Source of the DNA: Pseudomonas sp. B21-015
Lineage (GTDB): Bacteria > Pseudomonadota > Gammaproteobacteria > Pseudomonadales > Pseudomonadaceae
Length of the DNA: 64,000 bases
Direction of reading: 5' to 3'
Assembly: GCF_024749285.1 (NCBI RefSeq)
Contig: NZ_CP087196.1
Span: 6,510,001 to 6,574,000 of the forward strand
Below the pieces are notes generated by a model, which saw only the letters and a list, made by a program, of their open reading frames with translations, ran no database searches and was not told the origin of the DNA. A program made the position numbers and the translations under genes. Shown in pieces: positions 58,292-64,000 of this stretch (positions are counted from its first letter, which is position 1; every line of letters begins with the position of its first letter).

Positions 58292-59390
58292 CCGAGGACT
58301 GCTGCTGGCTTGCCTGACAATCACCTTGAGCCCCTGCGCAAGCAGCACAGAGGAGCAGTACAAGCTGACATTCCAGGGCAATGGCTACGAGCCGGCGCGC
58401 ACGTCTTTTGCAGGTCTGCAGTTCAAGTGGGATCGCCATGAACCACTGCTCGAGCAGATGTCGTTGGACATGGAGGTGGAATTACAGTGGGCGGGGCTGG
58501 ACCGATACGACGCCGCGGACCTGCGCGAGTTTTCGTTGTCCTACCGACCTGGGCCTTGGCAACTGGGGGTCGGACTAAGCCGGGTGTTTTGGGGAGTCAC
58601 CGAGTCCCGGCATCTGGTCGACGTGGTGAATCAGGTTGACCTCAGGTTCGACCCAGATGGAGACGCTCGCCTCTCACAACCTATGGCCTCGGTGGGCTAT
58701 CGCGGCCTGGGGCAGAACATGACGTTGTATGTCCTACCCTGCTATCGCGAGCGTCCGGACGCGCTGATCTTCGGTGAACATGGCGCGCAGGACCCTGCCT
58801 ATGAGCAGGACCTCTTCACGCCACTGCGCTGCTCCGGGCAGACCGACTTTGCCGTGCGCGCCACCCAGGTAGCCGGCCCTGCGGATATTGGCCTCAGTTA
58901 CTTTCGGGGTCACAGCCGCGACCCCTACGCGGGGCACTCACCTTCCAGCTTCGACCCGGCGTACCCTGAGGTGGACAGGCTCGCCGTCGACACCCAAGTC
59001 ACCCTGGGCGCCTGGCTGTTGAAGCTTGAAGCGTTGCTTCAGGACAGTAAGTACGGGGTTGATCGGGCCAGTGTCTCGGGCTTCGAATATACCTGGGTGT
59101 CGGCCTTCAATGGTGCCAGTGATCTATCCCTGCTGTACGAGCACCTGACCGACACCCGATGCGACAGCATCATTGCGTCATGCGGCGAGATGCTGGGAGT
59201 CCGATGGATTGCCAACGACGTCGCGGACACCAACCTGCTGGTATCCACCGTGAGGGATCGCCAAAGTGGCTTATGGGGTCTGAAAGTTCAGGGCAGCCGG
59301 CGCCTTGATGAGCAACTGAGTCTGCTGCTCAACAGCGGTGGTATGTACCGAGCAAGGTACCTGTCCGTTGGGCTATCCTATGCGTTTTGA
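58266..59390 (+). CDS. outer-membrane beta-barrel protein of the biosynthetic cluster
   Basis: A 374-residue protein with a signal peptide (SRGLLLACLTITLSPCASS) and a barrel-like pattern of alternating hydrophobic strands ending in an aromatic residue (VGLSYAF), as expected for outer-membrane insertion. RVFWGVTESRHLVDVVNQ is shared with porin-like proteins that accompany MMPL exporters. It overlaps the P450 gene by 26 bases. It is probably the outer-membrane component of the export route, with the MMPL and LolA-like proteins encoded across the promoter. Confidence 0.78.
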   Translation: MAYPLSRFSRGLLLACLTITLSPCASSTEEQYKLTFQGNGYEPARTSFAGLQFKWDRHEPLLEQMSLDMEVELQWAGLDRYDAADLREFSLSYRPGPWQLGVGLSRVFWGVTESRHLVDVVNQVDLRFDPDGDARLSQPMASVGYRGLGQNMTLYVLPCYRERPDALIFGEHGAQDPAYEQDLFTPLRCSGQTDFAVRATQVAGPADIGLSYFRGHSRDPYAGHSPSSFDPAYPEVDRLAVDTQVTLGAWLLKLEALLQDSKYGVDRASVSGFEYTWVSAFNGASDLSLLYEHLTDTRCDSIIASCGEMLGVRWIANDVADTNLLVSTVRDRQSGLWGLKVQGSRRLDEQLSLLLNSGGMYRARYLSVGLSYAF

Positions 59391-59524
59391 TCATATTGGC
59401 AGCCCGTTTTTAGCTCTGCCCTGCTTTACGCGTGGCAACAACAAACTACAGGATGGTTTTCAGGGCATGAGGCCAGCTTGAACGCGTTTTGCTCGATCGC
59501 CCACTGCATTCAGAGGTACGAATA

Positions 59525-59970
59525 GTGGCACGTAACAGCAATGCTGAACCCGTACTACGCAACCTGTTTTGCTTCAACTTCTATCGTGGATGGCGAGGCA
59601 TTTCTGAGTTCTACAGAAAGTACCTGCCTGAAGGTATATCCGCACAGCAGAGCTACCTTCTGGAGCTTTGCCAAACGGATAAGGGCATTCTGGTGGGAGA
59701 TATTGCGCATCAGCTTGAAATAGACATCTCGGCAGTGTCCGGGCTGCTAAAGCGCATGGAGGGCAGCAGCCTGATCAGACGAGAAGTCCTACCGTCGAAC
59801 CGACGTCAAACCTTAGTGTTCCTTACTCTTCAGGGGAAGAGCTACGTAAGGAAGTCCATCAGTCGATGATGGTTGCTGATCGTTTGTTATCTGAAGCTAT
59901 CCGAAAAGAGGACAAGCTTTCGCTGATCAGAGTGGTCGATCAGATCAGACACCTCATAGACGCCGAGTGA
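59525..59970 (+). pseudogene. MarR-family regulator, frameshifted near its C-terminus
   Basis: From a GTG at 59525 (AGAGG upstream) the frame gives a winged helix of the MarR family (GDIAHQLEIDISAVSGLLKRMEGS and the wing REVLPSNRRQTLVFLTLQG). It then departs into KSYVRKSISR and stops at 59869. Reading one base back from the G run at 59833-59836 gives GEELRKEVHQSM and MVADRLLSEAIRKEDKLSLI, a normal MarR C-terminal dimerisation helix ending at 59970. One extra G in that run would restore about 149 residues. The break may be a real mutation, slippage or a sequencing error. Confidence 0.8.
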
Positions 59971-60246
59971 GCATTAAAATTCTGCTGAATCGTCCCTAGT
60001 TTCTAAACACCTCCATGTAAGCGTACGCCGAACTCACCCTGCGTGGATTAGGCAGAAATGTGCCAATTGGTCGTCAGGCAACCGCTGCTAAGCTGTAAGC
60101 ATGTCCAGGAGCCCTTTCAATGTTGTAATGGAGCGCTCCGCTGGCGCTATGCTCGCTGGCCACGGATGGAATCCGCTCAACCAGACGGCAAGCATTCCGG
60201 CTGCTGTGGCCACAAGGTCGGACATATGGTGGAGGCCATGAAATAG
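59971..60246. other. region between MarR gene and glmS terminator, no supported gene
   Basis: About 275 bases. One short frame (60058-60246) has no recognisable family or ribosome site. I see no transposase or integrase remnant that I could defend and no inverted ends of a Tn7-like element. Confidence 0.5.
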
Positions 60247-60272
60247 AAAAAGCCCCTGAAATCAGGGGCTTT
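60247..60272 (-). terminator. Rho-independent terminator of glmS
   Basis: On the minus strand AAAGCCCCTGA and TCAGGGGCTTTTT form an 11-base stem with a two-base loop and a T run. It lies about 60 bases after the glmS stop and marks the edge between the core glm genes and the accessory cluster. Confidence 0.88.
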
Positions 60273-60330
60273 GGGCATTGTGTCAAAATTTATCGTCTAA
60301 AACCAAGTGTTTCGATCACCTGTGGATAAC

Positions 60331-62163
60331 TTATTCCACCGTCACCGACTTCGCCAGATTTCGCGGCTGATCAACGTCAGTGCCTTTCAACACGGCCACG
60401 TAATACGAGAGCAACTGCAACGGAATGGTGTAGAGGATCGGCGACAGGATGTCGTGGATGTGCGGCATCTGGACAACATGAGTACCTTCGCCATTGGTCA
60501 TGCCGGCCTGCTCGTCGGCAAAGACGACCAGCTGACCGCCACGGGCGCGGACTTCCTGGAGGTTGGACTTCAGCTTCTCCAGCAACTCGTTGTTCGGCGC
60601 CACGGTGACCACCGGCATGTCGTTATCCACAAGCGCCAGCGGGCCATGTTTCAGTTCGCCCGCCGGGTAGGCTTCCGCGTGGATGTAGGAGATTTCCTTG
60701 AGCTTGAGGGCCCCTTCCATCGCCACCGGGAATTGCGCGCCGCGACCGAGGAACAGCGTGTGGTTCTTCTCGGCGAACAGTTCGGCGATTTTCTCCACGG
60801 TGCTGTCCATGGCCAGGGCTTCGCCCAAACGGGTCGGCAAGCGACGCAGTTCTTCGACCAGTGTGGCTTCGACGCCTTCAGCCAACGTGCCGCGAACCTG
60901 ACCCAGGGCCAGGGTCAGCAACAGCAGGCCAACCAATTGAGTGGTGAAGGCTTTGGTCGAGGCCACGCCGATTTCGCGACCGGCCTGGGTCAGCAGCGTC
61001 AGGTCCGACTCACGCACCAGGGAACTGATGCCGACGTTGCAGATCGCCAGGCTGGAAAGGAAGCCCAGTTCTTTGGCATTGCGCAGGGCGGCCAGGGTGT
61101 CGGCAGTTTCACCAGACTGGGAGATGCTCACGAACAGGGTGTCGGGCTGCACGACCACTTTGCGGTAACGGAATTCGCTGGCGACTTCGACCTGACACGG
61201 GATACCGGCCAGTTCTTCGAGCCAATACCGAGCAACCATGCCGGCATGATAGCTGGTGCCGCAGGCGACGATCTGTACATTGCGCACCTTGGCGAACAGC
61301 TCGGCAGCTTGGGGACCAAATGCCTCGACCAGCACCTGGTTCTGACTCAGACGACCTTCAAGAGTACGTTGCACCACAGCCGGCTGCTCGTGAATCTCCT
61401 TGAGCATGTAATGCCGGAATTCGCCCTTATCAGCGGCTTCGGCCCCGTCACGGTACTGGACGCTTTCACGCTCGACGAGTGCACCGTTGATATCCCAGAT
61501 CTGCACGCTATCGCGGCGAATTTCGGCGATATCGCCTTCTTCCAGGTACATGAAGCGGTCAGTGACCTGGCGCAGTGCCAATTGATCGGAGGCCAGGAAG
61601 TTTTCGCCCAGGCCCAGACCGATCACCAATGGACTGCCACTGCGGGCCGCCACCAGACGATCCGGTTGGCGGGCGCTGATCACCGCCAGACCGTAAGCAC
61701 CGTGCAGCTCTTTAACAGTCGCTTTCAAAGCCGCAGTCAGGTCCGGTTGCACCTTGATTTTTTCGTGCAGCAAATGCGCGATGACTTCAGTGTCAGTGTC
61801 CGACGTGAATACGTGGCCCAGCGCCTTGAGTTGCTCACGCAGGGCTTCGTGGTTCTCGATGATGCCGTTGTGCACCACCGCCAGATCGCCTGAAAAATGC
61901 GGGTGAGCGTTGCGCTCGCACGGCGCGCCATGGGTCGCCCAGCGGGTATGGGCGATGCCCAGACGGCCAATCAGAGGCTCTTCGACCAGCGCCTGTTCCA
62001 GTTCGCTGACCTTGCCCGGACGACGCACGCGCAAGAGTTTTTCATCGTTGGTGTACACCGCCACGCCGGCGCTGTCATAACCACGGTATTCCAGACGCTT
62101 GAGACCTTCGAGCAGGATGGCGGTAATGTTCCGTTCTGCGACTGCACCAACAATTCCACACAT
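60331..62163 (-). CDS. glmS: glutamine-fructose-6-phosphate aminotransferase
   Basis: A 610-residue enzyme that makes glucosamine-6-phosphate, the first step of UDP-GlcNAc synthesis. The N-terminal glutaminase begins MCGIVG with the catalytic Cys at position 2 and includes HTRWATHG. Two SIS domains ([14 protein letters not shown] and [18 protein letters not shown]) follow, and the C-terminus ends in NLAKSVTVE. The 3' end of glmS is the recognition site for Tn7, which inserts just downstream. The gene follows glmR in the same direction. Confidence 0.97.
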   Translation of the reverse strand: MCGIVGAVAERNITAILLEGLKRLEYRGYDSAGVAVYTNDEKLLRVRRPGKVSELEQALVEEPLIGRLGIAHTRWATHGAPCERNAHPHFSGDLAVVHNGIIENHEALREQLKALGHVFTSDTDTEVIAHLLHEKIKVQPDLTAALKATVKELHGAYGLAVISARQPDRLVAARSGSPLVIGLGLGENFLASDQLALRQVTDRFMYLEEGDIAEIRRDSVQIWDINGALVERESVQYRDGAEAADKGEFRHYMLKEIHEQPAVVQRTLEGRLSQNQVLVEAFGPQAAELFAKVRNVQIVACGTSYHAGMVARYWLEELAGIPCQVEVASEFRYRKVVVQPDTLFVSISQSGETADTLAALRNAKELGFLSSLAICNVGISSLVRESDLTLLTQAGREIGVASTKAFTTQLVGLLLLTLALGQVRGTLAEGVEATLVEELRRLPTRLGEALAMDSTVEKIAELFAEKNHTLFLGRGAQFPVAMEGALKLKEISYIHAEAYPAGELKHGPLALVDNDMPVVTVAPNNELLEKLKSNLQEVRARGGQLVVFADEQAGMTNGEGTHVVQMPHIHDILSPILYTIPLQLLSYYVAVLKGTDVDQPRNLAKSVTVE

Positions 62164-62164
62164 G

Positions 62165-62941
62165 CTAGTTCTCCTGACTGACAGCGGCGCAAATCACATT
62201 GATGCCGCGGGCCTGAATCTGATCGCGTGCCGCAAGCGGCAGGCGATCATCGGTAATGAGGGTATGGACGCTGCTCCAAGGCAGCTCCAGATTGGGAATT
62301 TTGCGGCCGATCTTGTCGGCTTCGACCATCACGATCACTTCGCGGGCGACCTCGGCCATGACACGGCTCAGGCCCAGCAACTCATTGAAGGTGGTGGTCC
62401 CGCGCACCAGATCGATGCCATCGGCGCCAATAAATAACTGATCGAAGTCATATGAGCGTAGTACCTGCTCTGCCACCTGGCCCTGGAAGGACTCGGAATG
62501 CGGATCCCAGGTACCACCGGTCATCAACAGCACTGGCTCGTGCTCAAGTTCAGTCAAGGCGTTGGCGACATGCAGAGAGTTGGTCATCACCACCAGACCC
62601 GGTTGTTGGCCGAGCTCCGGGATCATCGCGGCGGTGGTACTGCCGCTGTCGATGATGATGCGCGCATGCTCGCGAATCCGCGTGACGGCGGCGCGGGCAA
62701 TGGCCTGCTTGTATTTGGAAACCGGTTGGCCGATGTCGGCGACCAGCTCCTGAGGCATGGTGACTGCTCCGCCATAACGACGCAGCAACAGACCGTTGCT
62801 TTCGAGCGCCGCCAGATCCTTGCGAATCGTAACTTCCGAGGTTTCGAAGCGCTTGGCCAGTTCGTCCACGCTGACTTCCCCCTGCTCGTTGAGCAAGGCG
62901 AGGATATTGTGGCGGCGTTGGGGCGTGTTGCGTTTCGACAT
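62165..62941 (-). CDS. glmR: DeoR/GlpR-type regulator GlmR
   Basis: About 258 residues. The N-terminal DeoR helix-turn-helix ([36 protein letters not shown]) is followed by a sugar-phosphate sensor domain ([21 protein letters not shown]). The start at 62941 matches the usual [10 protein letters not shown] opening; a longer reading is unlikely. It lies between glmU and glmS, as PA5550 (glmR) does in P. aeruginosa, and probably responds to amino-sugar phosphates. Confidence 0.9.
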   Translation of the reverse strand: MSKRNTPQRRHNILALLNEQGEVSVDELAKRFETSEVTIRKDLAALESNGLLLRRYGGAVTMPQELVADIGQPVSKYKQAIARAAVTRIREHARIIIDSGSTTAAMIPELGQQPGLVVMTNSLHVANALTELEHEPVLLMTGGTWDPHSESFQGQVAEQVLRSYDFDQLFIGADGIDLVRGTTTFNELLGLSRVMAEVAREVIVMVEADKIGRKIPNLELPWSSVHTLITDDRLPLAARDQIQARGINVICAAVSQEN

Positions 62942-63045
62942 AATTAGGTAAGTTTCGATTCGAAAGATAACGTAAGCAATCAAAACCTATCGGCGAAACT
63001 TCGTCAAGCCAGCATCAGAAAAAAAAGGATGTGTGGATAACCCAT

Positions 63046-63124
63046 AAAAAGATCGCAGCCTGCGGCAGCTCCTACAGGGAATTCTTGTTCACTCTGTAGG
63101 AGCTGCCGCAGGCTGCGATCTTTT
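63046..63124. repeat. REP-type inverted repeat between glmU and glmR
   Basis: GATCGCAGCCTGCGGCAGCT with flanking A residues (63046-63077) pairs with an inverted copy (63094-63124) around a 16-base spacer. It is a different REP sequence class from those at 8.1, 19.3, 24.0 and 39.3 kb. It could attenuate transcription from glmU. Confidence 0.85.
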
Positions 63125-63146
63125 GATCTTTCAATTTGTGGATAAC

Positions 63147-64000
63147 TTAACTCTTCTTGATCTTCTCCGGCCGCTTCCAGCCATCAATGTTCTTCTGCCG
63201 CGCCCGGCCGACAGCCAACTGGGCTTTATCCACATTCTGGGTAATAGTCGAACCGGCCGCCGTGGTCGCACCCGCAGAGATATCCACAGGCGCCACCAAC
63301 GAGTTGTTGGAGCCGATGAACACATCTTCACCCAGCACGGTTTTCCACTTGTTGGCGCCATCGTAATTGCAAGTGATGGTGCCTGCGCCGACGTTGGTAC
63401 GCGCACCGATCTCGGCATCGCCCAAGTACGTCAAGTGACCGGCCTTGGCGCCTTCACCCAGGTGAGCGTTCTTCAGCTCGACAAAGTTACCCACATGCGC
63501 GCGAGCTTCCAGCACTGTGCCGGGACGCAAACGAGCGAACGGACCGGCATCGCTGCCTTCGCCGAGAATTGCGCCTTCGATATGGCTGTTGGCCTTGATC
63601 ACCACGCCTTTGCGCAGGGTGCTGTCCTTGATCACGCAGTTCGGGCCGATCACTACGTCGTCCTCGATGACCACTTTGCCTTCGAGGATCACGTTGATGT
63701 CGATCAGCACATCGCGGCCGACGATCACTTCGCCGCGCACATCGAAACGTGCCGGGTCGCGCAGGGTCACGCCTTGAGCCATCAAACGCCGAGCAGCGCG
63801 CAGTTGGTAGTGACGCTCCAGCTCGGCAAGCTGCCTGCGATCGTTGGCACCCTGCACTTCCATGGCGTCATGGGGTTGTTCGGTGGCCACCACCAGACCA
63901 TCGCTGACCGCCATGGCGATCACGTCAGTCAGGTAATACTCGCCCTGGGCGTTGTTGTTGGAGAGGCGGCCCAGCCAATCGCCCAACCGTTGAAAAGGTA
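63147..64000 (-). CDS. glmU: bifunctional GlmU, C-terminal part (truncated by window edge)
   Basis: About 284 residues are visible; the reading frame runs on beyond the window. The end of the uridylyltransferase domain ([17 protein letters not shown]) is followed by the left-handed beta-helix acetyltransferase domain ([53 protein letters not shown]). It completes UDP-GlcNAc synthesis from the GlmS product via GlmM. The N-terminal catalytic half lies outside this sequence. Confidence 0.96.
   Translation of the reverse strand, partial: PFQRLGDWLGRLSNNNAQGEYYLTDVIAMAVSDGLVVATEQPHDAMEVQGANDRRQLAELERHYQLRAARRLMAQGVTLRDPARFDVRGEVIVGRDVLIDINVILEGKVVIEDDVVIGPNCVIKDSTLRKGVVIKANSHIEGAILGEGSDAGPFARLRPGTVLEARAHVGNFVELKNAHLGEGAKAGHLTYLGDAEIGARTNVGAGTITCNYDGANKWKTVLGEDVFIGSNNSLVAPVDISAGATTAAGSTITQNVDKAQLAVGRARQKNIDGWKRPEKIKKS

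Noticed and set aside
59833..59869. Programmed -1 ribosomal frameshift in the MarR gene
   Set aside because: There is no X-XXY-YYZ slippery heptamer or clear downstream structure. A missing G in a G run explains the break more simply.
60058..60246. 62-codon frame between MarR gene and glmS terminator
   Set aside because: No ribosome site, no family likeness, and Cys-rich by chance. Looked at as a possible integrase or transposase remnant without support.
60307..61893. Long open frame (528 codons) on the plus strand opposite glmS
   Set aside because: It is the antisense shadow of a highly conserved gene in GC-rich DNA. It has no ribosome site or family likeness, while glmS is unmistakable on the other strand.

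Overview
The window is a stretch of a Pseudomonas chromosome, most likely from the P. fluorescens group. Several things point that way: the glmU-glmR-glmS order, a Zur-type zinc-limitation cluster (zigA, amiA, folE2, gamma-carbonic anhydrase, pyrC), a common polysaccharide antigen cluster in the P. aeruginosa order rmd-gmd-wbpW-wzm-wzt-wbpX-wbpY-wbpZ, a DUF6124 protein typical of the genus, and Pseudomonas-style REP palindromes. No rRNA, tRNA, CRISPR array or complete insertion sequence was seen.

Layout. (1) 1-8.0 kb: genes for zinc-poor conditions. They comprise a DUF1826 protein (partial), the metallochaperone ZigA, a small secreted protein, an amidase, zinc-independent FolE2, a metal ABC importer, a gamma-carbonic anhydrase-like protein and a dihydroorotase gene broken by an internal deletion. 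Zur-box-like palindromes lie upstream of zigA and between amiA and folE2. (2) 8.2-11.5 kb: a DUF3617 protein, cardiolipin synthase and cyclopropane fatty acid synthase. (3) 11.7-17.7 kb: a four-gene operon of three SPFH/HflK-HflC-like membrane proteins, one with a His-rich N-terminus, and a P1B-type metal ATPase, headed by a third Zur-like box. (4) 17.9-23.9 kb: dihydrolipoyl dehydrogenase, an Lrp regulator, a LysE exporter and two envelope proteins. (5) 24.1-39.3 kb: common polysaccharide antigen (D-rhamnan O-antigen) synthesis and export, with a divergent five-gene set of two glycosyltransferases, two methyltransferases and one acyltransferase. (6) 39.4-42.8 kb: ordinary small genes.

(7) 43.1-60.0 kb is the accessory region and the most interesting part. 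A leftward unit of ten genes runs from an MMPL/RND exporter through a LolA-like periplasmic protein, an AlkC-family DNA glycosylase, an O-methyltransferase-like protein, an FAD monooxygenase, an amidohydrolase, a HemN-like radical SAM enzyme, an ATP-grasp ligase and a PLP decarboxylase to a cation/proton antiporter. A divergent rightward unit encodes a DUF1330-like protein, a cytochrome P450 and an outer-membrane barrel, followed by a MarR regulator that carries a one-base frameshift. The shared promoter holds two near-identical palindromes. I read this as a biosynthetic gene cluster with no PKS or NRPS core, whose product may damage DNA. The AlkC glycosylase would serve as self-resistance and the MMPL/LolA-like/barrel trio as exporter. 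I do not recognise it as a described cluster. It sits directly downstream of glmS.

(8) 60.3-64 kb: glmS, glmR and the 3' part of glmU, conserved core genes for amino-sugar synthesis.
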